Source: Zonotrichia leucophrys gambelii
Lineage: Eukaryota; Chordata; Aves; Passeriformes; Passerellidae
Direction: 5' to 3'
Assembly: GCF_028769735.1 (NCBI RefSeq)
Contig: NC_088186.1
Span: 11,067,001-11,131,000 of the forward strand
Length of the DNA: 64,000 nt
The position numbers and the translations under genes are program-made. This document shows positions 23,152 to 35,005 of this stretch, in pieces. A model generated the notes under the pieces. It was not told the origin of the DNA. It ran no database searches and was given only the letters and a program-made list of their open reading frames with translations. How positions within the stretch are numbered: the stretch's first letter is position 1; each line of letters begins with the position of its first letter.

Positions 23152-23587
23152 GTGGATGGATTGATGGATGGATGGATGGATGGATGGATGGATGGATGGA
23201 TGGATGGATGGATGGATGGATGGATGGATGGATGGATGGATGGATGGATGGAGGATGGATGGATGGATGGATGGATGGATGGATGGATGGATGGATGGAT
23301 GGATGGATGGATGGATGGATGGATGGATGGATGATGGATGGATAGATGGATGGATGGACGGATGGATGATGGATGGATGGATGGATGGATGGATGGATGG
23401 ATGGATGGATGGATGGATGGATGGATGGATGGATGGAGATGGATGGATGGAGGATGGATGGATGGATGGATGGATGGATGGATGGATGGATGGATGGATG
23501 GATGGAGGATGGATGGATGGATGGATGGATGGAGGATGGATGGATGGATGGATGGATGGATGGATGGATGGATGGATGGATGGATGG
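23152..23587. repeat. (TGGA)n tetranucleotide microsatellite, 436 bp
   Basis: About one hundred TGGA units run with scattered interruptions (extra GGA, a single GATAGATGG, GACGG and several 3-bp slips). The tetramer makes open frames of up to 207 codons on either strand (MDGW repeats forward, SIHP repeats in reverse) that are not genes. It is a likely length-polymorphic locus. Confidence 0.98.
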
Positions 23588-26500
23588 TCAGCAGCACCAG
23601 GCTCCTCAGCAGATCGTGCAGGACAGGACAGCTGATGGTTTCAGCCTGTTTTTGCTGCTGACACAAAGCTACTGCAGTATTTGGTGCTGGGACTGGGTGC
23701 AGAGGTCCTATCCCCCATATCCATCCCACGTCATCCTGTTCCTGCAGCATAGACTAATTATTTGCTCTTCTTGGGGTGCGCATGAGCTTCACGCACTGCC
23801 AGGAGGTGAGCATGGTATTTTCGGTGCCATCCCTCATGGCCTGAAATCACTGTCTCTCCACAGACCCCCATGCTTGGAGGACTGAGTCCTCCCCAGGATG
23901 TTCCCAGCACGGTGTAGGAACATCCAACAAGGAGATTGGAATTGGGGGCAGCTCCAATTTCTCCTTGGCGCAGCAAGTGCTCCCCAGGGCACACATCATG
24001 CCCCCAGGAACGACACTGCCCCATTGTGGAGAAAGGAGAAACCTTGTCCCAAAACCCCTGCAGCTGTGATGTTCCTCTGCCATCATGAGCACCCATCTGA
24101 GGGTGCCCAGGGAGAGGTGACCTCTGGGTCTCACCCTGGATGGGACACAGACCTGTAGGTTCAGTGGAATTTTTGGCTTTTTAACAGGTTTCTCTTCCTG
24201 GGGAGAAATGGTCAAGCAGGACAACATCGTGGTTTGTCTGGTTTTGGGGAAAACAGTGGATGGGGTTAGGATCTGGAAGGATGGAAGGTGCTTGGCTGGA
24301 GGGATTGAGGGATGGCAGAGGACCTGGGGGGATCACTGGGGACATGGGGGGGTAGGAGAATGCAGGGAGAGGGGCTGGCTGGGAGAGATGGGTAATAGAG
24401 GCCTGGTGGGATGGATGGGTAAGGGACAGGTAGAAGAACAGAGAGAGGCAAAGCTGGACAGCTGGAGCGATGATGGGGTTGGGACAACCATTTTAACTGC
24501 GAACGCCTCATTCAGCCTGACTCCAAGAGTGTCCTGTGGCTGGGAGCAGACCCTGAGGGCGAGCCAAGGAGAGCAGCATCTCCAGCAGCACAATCAGGTG
24601 ATGGCAGATCTCAGCCCAGCTGTGCTGGTGGTGTTCTCCTGGCTCTTTTTACGAAGAGGCTCCCCAGAAGGGGAAGATTCCCCAACCAGCTGCATGTTTA
24701 TCCTGGTAGGATGGCTATGGCTCCACTGACCCCTCCTCAGTGGGGCATAGAGGATGTGGACACGAGCACAGAGCAGTGGCAGAGTGGGCCCAGTGAGCAG
24801 AGCCATGCACAGCACTGGCTGGAGGGGATAAGGACAGAGGGGACATTGGCTGGCCAGCACTTGGTGGCTCTGCTGTGACGTATTTGGGGGGCAGCTGAGG
24901 CTGAGCCTTCACAGGGAGCCTGAGCAGCACCCTGGGACTGATGGTTTGTGCTCTGAAACATGACAGCACAATGAACAGATCCTGGCTTCAAATGAATCCT
25001 GCAACCAAGGAGAGCCTCTGCTTGGAAGCAGTGATTCTGCAGTCTCCTCTCAGCCCAAGACTGACGTCTCTGTTCTTGTTTTCTCCAGGTGAAAAATCTC
25101 TTCTCACCCATGTGCAGTCCCCAGCAATGTTCTCACACATGAATGCAGTTGCACAAAGAGGCTCCAAATGTGTGCAGCCCTCAGGGTTTCCTGCCCTGGA
25201 CTAGACTCTGGTGTCTCAGTGTGGTCACCCTTCCAGCTGGGGCAGGAGCTGGGGGGCAGCTCCCTGGACTCCTGATTTCCTTTGATTATGCCTAAACCAC
25301 TCAATCACACAGTGGCTGGAGGGCTTTCCCTGGAGTGGGTGAAGGAGCTGGAGGCACCTGCTGCAGTGTGCTCTAAAGGTTTCACTGAGTGCCCCATCCC
25401 ATGCCCAGTCTGCCCCTTGGAAATAATTTCTGGATTTCCAGCACCCTACCACCTTTGGGGAACTGGCAGGTGCTGTGACACTTACTGGGTCTCTCACTGG
25501 AGGCTCCAGTTTGGAGGTCACAGATGGGGGACCCCAACCCAGCCTGGTGGCCCTAGGGAGCCGGCCTGGAGGCACAGGAAGGTGCTGGCTCAGCACCCAC
25601 TGCCCACCTGTGCCCAGAGCTGGGGGGCAAAGGGCAGGCTTGGCCTCACACCACAGTGCCAGGATCAGGCCTCGACCCCCAGCATAGTGCCCAGACAGGC
25701 AGCCTATCCCCAGCGGGTCCCCACATTTCTCCTTGCTCACATTCACAGCTACGGTGACAACCCTGAGCCGCCCCTGTCCCATTTTCCACTGACTGCTCCC
25801 CCTCATTCAAAGCCTCTGTCCTTTTAAGCTATTTTTTTTCTCTCCTATTCATTTCCCGGACGCCTCGATCCTTTTCTCCTGCCTAGCCCCTCTCCTGAGC
25901 AGCTGCTATGCTAATAAGCATGAGGCAGAAAAGGGAGCGAGCCTTTGCAGGGCAGGGGAGGAGAGAAAGACCCCAGAGCCCTCCAAATGCTAAATAAATC
26001 CAAGGCTGGAGCAGCATCCCTGAACAAAGAGGCCTGCCCCCCCCCCTTCCCTTCTTCCCAATTCCACCACCTTTTCACATTCAAATCCATTAAACAGCGA
26101 GCAGAAAGACCCCGAGTATTCATAGCATTGCATTAAAGAGAATGGTCCCTCTCCATCGGGGGCCGGGCAGAGGGAAGGGCTCTCCATCCCCTCTGGGCTG
26201 GGAATCACCCAGCTCCGGCCCCTGCGCTCGGTGCAGGGAGGACAAAAGCCTCTGGCCCCACACAGGGAGACCAGTGTCCTTTCTCCTGAGATCCAGGGTT
26301 CTTCCCCTCATGGGACTCTTGGGCTTCTCCAGTGGGATGGAGCCCCTGGTTCCTACGGGCTGTGCTGGAGCCTGGGGGTGCAGGAGGATGGGGGCCCCCA
26401 CATCTCCTGCCTGCTGACAATGCTGGAGAGTGCTACAGCAATGACAGGGCAATGGGGATCCCCAGATTTGAGGGTGGTGAAGATGTCCCCCAGGCAAGGG

Positions 26501-29500
26501 CAGCTCCCTTGATCCCGGTGCTGGGTGAGGAGGGAGCATGCTTGTGCCAGGCCAGGCACAGCCCAAGGCGCTCTGATGGTGCCACCAGCCCCTGAGCAAT
26601 GATCCCGCTGTCCCACCACAGCCAATGCTTCCCAGCACAGCAGGTGCCTTGGGCTGATAACAGAGATCCCTTATACCAAAACTGATGGTTTCATATCCAC
26701 TGTGCCTATTTTGCCCTTAGACCAGCTTTCTGGTGCAAAGACCAGATTCTCTCATTCTCTGAGCAGGAGGAGGCAGGGATAGAGGTGGATGTGCAGTGGG
26801 CTCCCTACCAACTGCTGAGGCTGATGGTGGGATGCCTGAAAGGATGGGATTTTTTCTCTGGGGGAAAAATATGTGGGCATTTTCTTCTTCTGCCTTCTGG
26901 GATGGAAAGGGACACTCACCTCTGGGAAGGATTTCATGCTCTTCTCAGGGACTAAGTTTCTGCTGGAATTACAGAACTTCAGGAGATGAGGCCTTTAGTA
27001 CCAGATACTGAAAAATCTTTTGAATTCATGGACTTAACATGATAGGAATAAATTATGTCAGCTGGACCATGGAGACCATGATGGTCACTGCAGTGCTCAG
27101 GAGGCAGCAGAACCTGGGACCCTCCTGCAGTGGTCAGTGGGGTGGGATTCAGCTCTGACCATGGGGGTCCATCTGAGGTGGCATCTGGGTTCCACTGTGG
27201 AAGAAAGGGAAGGATGGAAGCACAAAGAGCTTCCCTAAGCTCGTTTTACTTATTGTGATGTCCTGGCATGTCCTTCCTGGCCTCTGGCCCAGATTCTGGA
27301 GCCATCCCCTGGGCACCCTGAAGCATCTCATTTGGCACACAGTGCTGTCTTTTGGTGCCTAAATCCTGCTCTGGACCAGTTCAATGAGGAGTCTGGAAGG
27401 TGATTGAGGCCACCTTCATGGGCTCAGCCATATGTCACCCTGAGCTTCTACATTCCTGTTTACCTGGTCACCAGGGCTCTGTGCTGACCACTGCAGTTCC
27501 TGCACAGATCTGGGGTGCATGAGGGACCAGACCAGCAAGAGATCTAGATCAGAAAATGGGGAGAGGTGGGACAACCCTCAGGAAACTGAAGATTAGGTTA
27601 CCCATTGCATGGGACATGGGACACAGGAGCTCAGACTCCTGTCCCTGCAGTGCAGGACCCCAAAGCTGTGTGAGCAGTGCCTGGAGTGTGTCTCTGCATG
27701 GGATCCCTGGCTCCCCGAGCTGCTCCTCTGTGTGGGGTCCCTGAGGTGCCTTCACAGGTGAGGTTTCAGGGCTGTAGGTCTTGGCTGACCGACCCCATCC
27801 CTACTTCCCACTGCAGATCACCCAACTCCTCAGGCCAGGGAGAATTTTGTTCAACTCTGGGATCTTTCTAGGCTCCACAAAGGATGTGTTCCCCCAGAAA
27901 TCAGCTCTCTGGAGTGAATGTCAGCAGGGACCCCGAGAGGTTTCTGAGAACAACCTCCCCCTATCCCATGAAGGAAGCCAGCTCTAGTCAGGGGTCAGCC
28001 TCAAATTCCCAGTTTGTGGAGAAGTTCCCATGGGGAACTTGCATGCAAACTACACATTGACCCAGCTCATCAGAAACAGGTAGGGGCTGTGCTGCTCCAG
28101 CCTCCATGGAGTGTCCTTGGGCAGAGACAGTGGGCACCTGTCCCACACTGCTTTGACCAGGGGACTCACTTCTACCTGTGCCTCACCTGGGGCAGGACAT
28201 GAAGGGTTGCCCTGGCATGGAGAGACATGGAAAGCTCCAGATGCTGCCAACACCACAGTCCTGCTCCTGGGTGACTCCCCATGTGTCTCTCCATGGGTCA
28301 GTGACAGGTTGCCATGGTCCACCATTGCCCTCGGTGACCCCTCATTCCCAGTGTGACCCTGAGCCCAGCCATCATCTCACTCTGCTCTGGCCTTTCCTGA
28401 GGACCAGCCTGCCCCAGACCTGCCCTCAGAGCAGCCCCATTTGCACCCGACCTGCATGGCCCTGGGAGGTGCTGAGAAGGGCAGGGAACACTCTGGGGTT
28501 TTAGGGAATCTTCTAAGAAACAGCACAACTAACAAGCACTGGGGCACCACCATCTCTGCTGCCAAGGCTGTGGCTGGAAGTTCCCCAGCCCTTCTCCAGC
28601 TCTGCTGGGACGAGGGCTGGGAACATCCCAGAGCCATGAACTGCCCCACATTGCTGCCAGACTGCTCCAAGGGCTGCCCCAGATGCCTCCTCATCCCTGT
28701 GGGAATGGCTGGGAACATTGTGTCCTGGGGGGCTGACACAGGAGAACTGCAAGCACCGCTGTCTTCCATCGTGGCTCACACCTCGAGGGGTGTGGTGGGA
28801 CCGTCCTGGGCAGGTCTACCTGCGGCAGCAGGTGGGACAGGGATCGGGCCGTTCCTCCGAGGGGTTGGCCGGGGAGAAAGGTCCCTGCTTAGCAATGCAG
28901 GAATGTAGGCCGGGTTGAATGCGGCGGAGGCGGGTCTGATCTGGTGCCCCACTAAGCCTCCATTCTTTCCCAGCCGGTGCATCTTGTATTCAGGCTGCCT
29001 GCTCCTAAGCAGAGCGTCTTTAATCCTTCCCTTGTCTCCTCCATTCCCTTTCAGGCCTTTGGCCAATGGGAAGGGGATGAGCAGCTCTCTGCAGGAAGGA
29101 AATTAAAAGCGAGGAGGAGGGTAGGGAGGAGGAGAACGCGGGGAGGGGGACTTGGAAGGGGAGACAATCCTAGAGTGGAGATGCCAGTCATCGGGGTCTC
29201 AATAGCTCCATTCACCCTGCCCAGCCACACAGAAAATCAGGGTCACCAGGATCCATGCCCTGCCTGGAGACAACTGTTGCTTTATTCTTTTTAATTGCTG
29301 GAAAACGCAGAAAAGTTCACTTGTGTGTGTGGCTGGCTCCGGTGGGGGCTGCGCCGGGGGCCGCGGGCGGCGGAGGGGCGGGAGGGACGGGGCAGAGCCC
29401 GACCCGCAGCGAGAGGGACACAAAAAGCCGACGCACGGGAGGGTGGAGGCTCTGCAGGGCCGGGCGGCAGAGAGCCAGCCCGGGGACAGGGCCGTGTCCT

Positions 29501-30360
29501 CCCCCGGGCATGCACGGGAAGGGTTCCCGGGTTTTGGGGTGGAGAGCCAGGCAGGGAAGAGCTGTGCAGACCGACACGTGTGGGCAGATGTGTTCCCACA
29601 TCTCCGGGCACGGAGAAGCCTGGTTGATGCTTCTGGCTGGAGACACAGGGACCAGGCAGCTCAGAGCACACGCGGGACACCCAGCGGCACGCTGACATCC
29701 AACCCGAGGGTGCTGACACAGCTTCCACATGGACACAGGGCTGTGCCATCTTCACTTTGAGATGCTGCTCCAAGTGCCACCCCAGCCAGGTGAAGGTTCT
29801 ACCTCTGCACCTGCATGGCCATACCCAGGGAATGTCCCAGAGAACAGCTCTGGGGAACCAGCTATCCCAGTTGCCCTCTCACTCTACCATCCATCCCTCT
29901 TGCTGTCCTGATGTGCCCAGATGTGGCTGAGCACCAGTCTTGACACACAGGCCATCACAGGCTGTTGGCACCCACCAGCAGCCCAGCAGCGCTGCACCAG
30001 CAGCTTGGCAGCTGCCCTCTAGCTCTGATGGTGATGAGTGCCAAGGGATGTACTGGGAGAGAACATGAGTCCCTGGGCCAAAGATGGAGTCAGTGTCATC
30101 CTGCCTCCATCAGGGACATCTCTGTGCACCCTCCCACAGGCCTCCCGTGAGCTGGGGGTGATTTGGGTCTGTTGCAGCCTTCAGATTTGGGTTGCTCTTC
30201 CCTCCCCAGTCCAGCCTTGTCTTCCTTTGCTCTGCCCTTTGCTCAACACTTGACTTTCCTGTGTGAGGAGCATCAGAGATGTGCTCCCAAGCACTCTGTG
30301 ACCCATGGGACAGAAGGCAGTGTCTTCTGAGGTTTCCCTGATAACCATGTCTTCTTGCAA
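23588..30360. other. Intergenic DNA between the microsatellite and the CR1
   Basis: No gene is recognised; open frames lack domain features. G-rich runs occur near 24325-24360. AT-rich islands with homeodomain-like words occur at about 25830-26140. A CpG-rich patch lies at about 29325-29530. Confidence 0.5.
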
Positions 30361-30361
30361 G

Positions 30362-30680
30362 TCATAGAATTCCAGACTGGTTTGGGTTGGAAGGGACCTT
30401 AAAGCACATCCAGTGCCACCCCCTGCCATGGGTAGGGACAGCTTCCACTATCCCAGAGTGCTCTAAGCCCTTTCCAACCTGCCCTTGGACACTTCCAGAA
30501 ATGAGGCAGTCACAGCCCCTCTGAGCACCCTGTGCCAGGGCCTCACCTCCCTCACAGGGAACAATTTCTTCCTAATATCTAATATAAATCCCTCCTCTTT
30601 TAGTTTAAGATAGCTGCCCCTTAACCTGTCACTATCTCCCCGTGTAAAATGTCATTCTCCCTGTCTTTTACCAGCCTCCT
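30362..30680 (-). mobile_element. CR1 LINE fragment, - strand
   Basis: Read on the + strand the 3' end comes first: catagaattccagactggtt, then gggttggaagggacctta, then ccctgccatgggtaggga, ttgccaggg-type and cttcctaatatctaata blocks. This is the reverse complement of the avian CR1 3' region, so the element lies on the - strand with its 3' end near 30362. About 320 bp remains, without coding capacity. Confidence 0.9.
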
Positions 30681-31855
30681 CCAAGTCCAGCCTTCCCCGG
30701 TGCCCGTGGCTGCCCGCCGCAGGAGGGGGGCTCAGGGGAACCCTCACCGCCCGTGGCTGCGGCGGGGCCGGAGCGGGGCCCTCATTCCTTACCGCCGGCT
30801 GCCCCCTAGCGATGGAGGCACCGGGGCACCGGGCACCCCGCCTGGGGACTGCAGCTCAGGGTTCTGCTGCGTCCTGGGTGCTCCTCAAGAGAGAGCAGGC
30901 GGGGCGAGGAGGAGGAGGGCTACCGAAGGCGTCTGTGCCGCGGGTCCGGTCTGACCCGGGGTCCGGGCACACCGGGATGTGGCAAGAAGATGTGTTTGTG
31001 GAGATGTCCAGGCTGTCTCTGCCGGCACAGAGCAGGCCCGTGCCCGGGCAGCAGCACCTGCTGGGCCTTATCCAAGAGTCCGTCAGTGACTGCGGGGGAG
31101 CGGAGGGTGAAAGTCCGGCTGACTTCTGCCAGTGTGCCGCCAGCTCTGGCCCTTCTCCACAAATATTGGGCCGTGGCCGCCTGGAGAGGGACTCCTGCCC
31201 TTTGCTCTGTTTGCAGTTTCCCTCGGGCTGTTTGATTTCTGTTAATCATCCAACGAAGGCAAACACTGCTGGGAAGGACTGAGGATGGCCCAACATTTTC
31301 CGCTCCTCCCGGCCCAGGGACCCTCGACTGTGGGTTGGGTCACACCCAGCCGGATCCTGGATGTTGGCCCTCAGCTTGGGACTGCCTGGAAGGGCTTCAA
31401 AAGGGGAGCAGGAAACTCAGGATCTGTTCCCTATGGATACTGATTAGATAGCTTGGGCTAAGTGCTGGGCTTCCCTCAGTGCTCTCCTCACCACAGGGTC
31501 AAACTGGTCCATCAGGGCTGGGGGCTCTTTGTAGGATGACAGAGCAGGAATATGAATCCCAACATAGACTAGAGGAGAAAGGCAGCTCCTGACCCCATGG
31601 TGCCGGAGCAGGTGAGGGTGAGGAGCTCAGCCTGGTGTGGCTGGTAGGGTGCTCCACTCCCTGCACATCCCCAGGGCCGCCGAGGGCAGCGGTGCTCCCC
31701 GGGCCGCACACCCCACCTCCCCCGGAACCCCCCCGCACGGTGCCTGGCCCCGCCGGCCCTGGTCTGAAGGTCACAGTGCTGCTCAGTGGGGGCAGCGCAG
31801 AGTCCGGGATCCCACTGGAGCGCTCAGGCTCAGCAGCATTCCGAAGCCACCAGCC
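30681..31855. promoter_or_regulatory. 5' flank of the AMBP-type gene
   Basis: It contains a CpG-rich patch (about 30690-30970) and, at 31208-31265, a cluster of liver-factor-like motifs: TGTTTGC (31208-31214), TGTTTGA (31229-31235), GTTAATCAT (31241-31249) and GCAAACA (31259-31265). These resemble FOXA and HNF1 sites. AMBP in mammals is liver-expressed through HNF1/HNF3/HNF4 elements, so the cluster is a plausible enhancer. I see no clear TATA box. Confidence 0.4.
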
Positions 31856-34800
31856 ATGATTTTTTGGGGTCTCCTTTCCCTCCTCCTCCTTGCTGTGGCT
31901 CGTGGAACCCCCATCGGAGACCAGGATGAAGATATCCAAGTGCAGGAGAATTTTGAGGCCGAGCGGGTAATGGCAGCTTGTGGTCCCTTAATTCTTGGGG
32001 CAAAAGGGATGGGGTAAGCTAGTTTTCATTTTCCTCCAGAAAGAAGGGAAGTAATGGCTATGTCCATGCCAGGCTGTGTGGGACAGGCATTGGCAGTGTG
32101 GCACTCCCTGGGTGCCACTCAGGAGGTGCCAGGTTCTGGGGCGGCCCCATCCTGGCAAACCCCAGGCAGGGTGGCTGCAGTCTGAGCAGCAGGGCAGATG
32201 AGTCCTGTGGAAAGGCTGTGGTTCAGCATGCCAGGATGCAGGCTGCCTGGGAGATCCCCCTCAATGCGCCCTGTCCCCTGCCAGGCTTCATACAGCCCTG
32301 CACGTGTGCCCAGATCTGGGTCTCACTGGTACACATGGGTGGACGACAGCCTGATGCCTCCAGTCCTGCCTCATAGTCAGGGAACCAAGGAAAGTTCTGC
32401 TCAGTGCTGATACACTTTCCAAATCCTGCAGCAGCTCTGGCCTCTGCACCCTGCACCATCACCTCCCAGTTTCTCCCTACATCAGGAATATTTGGACTCT
32501 GCACAAACCCAGGCGCTGTCCCACCCTGGTGAGGGGGGCTCACGGTGCAGACGTGTCTCCCATCTCCCTGCAGATGTACGGCAAGTGGTTCGACATCGCC
32601 ATCGGCACGACCTGCAAATGGATGAAGAACTACAAGGAGAAGTTCAGCATGGGCACGCTTGTGCTGGGCCCTGGCCCCAGCACGGACCAGATCAGCACTA
32701 CCAGCACCAGGCTGAGGTATGGGGCACTGCTGGGAGCACTGCTGGAGGTGCTTGAGCCTCCTCCAAAGCCATCCCACCCAGGGGTGCTCCCTCTCCCAGG
32801 GGCTGGGAACACATAGGGGTTACTTGCTCTGCCTGGCATCCAAGCCCTGAGGAGGGGATGGATTGGGTTCAAATACCCAATACCTTGGGCAGCATGATTT
32901 CAAGGGTCCTGCACAATGACCTTTGTGCCCCAGACATGATATTTATGCCATAACCAGGGAAAATAATCCTACCAAGTAGCTAATTGTTTTCTTCCTCTCT
33001 CCAGGCAAGGTGACTGCACACTAGTCTCAGGGGAGTACCAGAAAACCAGCACCCCTGGAAAATACACCTACTACAACCCCAGTGAGTTGGGGTGAGGCAT
33101 GCCTGGGAGATGGGGACCAGCTCTGGGGACAGCTGGCAGAGGTGGAACGGGTTCAGAAGAGCAGGGCTCAGAGGCCACTCCACAGTGGAAAGGGCTGTTT
33201 GAGCACTGTCCCTGCATAGCCACAGGATGATGAGATGCTGGCAACAGGTCACTCCTGTCCACAGGGTCCCAGGCTGGGGCAGGGACCAGCCACACTTCAG
33301 GAGCATTAGTGGCATCTCAGTTGTTTGCAGCTTTTGGTTTCCAATCCCCTCAGCTTAGAGACTGGTGAGCCTAAAGGGACTCATGGTTGTATCTGAGTCT
33401 GCTTCCCAAACATCACAGTTTTTTAATTGGATGCCTGATTTCAGCCTCCAGCTTTGGGGCTGTCCTACACTGTTCCATCTCACCGTGAGGGGCAGGAATG
33501 ACATCTCTTATCTCTGTCTCACTCAGGATGGGATGTGTCTATCCAGTCCTATGTGCTCCGTACCAACTATGACGAATATGCTGTCATTCTGATGAAGAAA
33601 AAAAGCAGTTTTGGTCCAAGCACCACCCTGAAGCTGTATGGTATGTCTGGCACTTGAGGGCAAGCAGGCTCTAGGGTGGACCAGCACAGCTCAAAAACAC
33701 CACCTATAAGGGTCTCTCAGCTCCCTTGTCCTTAAGGGACCTGACCATGGGCTTTGGAAATGGTGGCTTAGACCAGCTCGTCTTTGGCATGGCAGAGGTG
33801 GAGTCTCATGGCCCCATGAGAGCCACATCAAGCACTGATGTGAACATCCAAACTAACATGGTCTTTGTGATGAAGGTGGTGATATCTGCTTAGAGGAAAC
33901 CCAGCCCTGAAGTGGCAGGAGATGCTGTCTTCCATGATTAAGAAATATTAAACCCACTTTGTCCAAGCCCTTGGTCAAGGCTGGTCAGGAACAACGGGCT
34001 GCCCAGGGAAGCAGTGACATCACTGTGCCTGGAAGGGTTCAAAAAACATGTAGATGTGGAGCTCAGGGACATGTTTTAGGGTGGACATAGCAATGCTGGG
34101 TCAATGGTTGGGTTCAATCTTTGCTTCCCTGATTCTGTGTTGGGAAGGACCAGGAGTCTGGTGTTGCACCTGCCTGCAGCCACCCAAGCTCAGTGGGTGC
34201 TTGGGGACTGCACTCCCACACCAACCCTGCTCACAGCCTATTCTCTTTCCCAGGGAGGAGTCCAGAGCTACGGGAGGACCTCATGGAGTCTTTCCATCAG
34301 CTGGCTCTGGAGATGGGCATCCCCGAAGACTCCATCTTCATCCTGGCCAACAGAGGTAACTTCCTGTGGGGCATGTGCCTCTCATGCTGCCAGAGCACTC
34401 CAGCTGCTCCTTCTGGGTCTGCCAAGCTGGGGACACAGGGGTGGTCAGGAGGGAGGAAGGAGAGACAAATGTTTTGGTAGCATGGAATGAAAAGGAAATA
34501 AGGCCATGTGTCAGTCAGAATTCCACCAGAGAAATCAGCTTCCAGAGGGGTCCATGCTAGGCTGTCAGGTCAATGAAACCACACCACTAGGATGAGGGCA
34601 TGGGACACTGGTGTCTGGTCCCCAGGCTGGGTGCTGCCAGCACCTGGGAGGCTCCTTGCTCAGTCTGGGGTTCAGAAGGGGCTAGCATGGTGGAGGGTGT
34701 GTGTGTGGGTGGGGGTGTGTGTGTCTATGTGTGTAGGATTTTGGGGGGACCCAGGGGGAGTGTGGGGATTTCAGGGACACGGGCATTTTAGGATGGTGCC

Positions 34801-35005
34801 TCTGCAAGTGAGAGGTGGAAAACAGAAAAAGGGGAATAACATTGGGTGGAACAGGGAGGGTGTCCCCTTGCCCAGGGTCCTGCATGTGCACAGTGCTGGA
34901 CTCACTGAAGTTTGTCAGGACACCTCTCCTCTTACACTCCTCATATTCTCTCCTGCTCCTGGGCCAGGTGAATGTGTTCCTCAAGACACTGAGAATGCTC
35001 CCCAG
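31856..35005 (+). CDS. AMBP: Alpha-1-microglobulin part (signal peptide and lipocalin domain), exons 1-6
   Basis: Residues 1-195. If the signal peptide is cut after Gly17, the lone Cys in GTTCKW falls at mature position 34, the free reactive Cys of alpha-1-microglobulin. Cys89 (mature 72, in RQGDC) and Cys185 (mature 168, in GEC) match the conserved lipocalin disulfide. Other family blocks are [34 protein letters not shown] and [11 protein letters not shown]1 fragment lies in the intron before exon 5. Confidence 0.9.

Noticed and set aside
23127..23750. Long SIHP- and MDGW-repeat open frames
   Set aside because: They are translations of the TGGA tetranucleotide array in each phase; no start context or conserved flanks.
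31637..31855. In-frame upstream extension of AMBP exon 1
   Set aside because: The frame is open, but starting there would place a hydrophobic signal peptide internally; the ATG at 31856 gives a normal secretory start and the family length.
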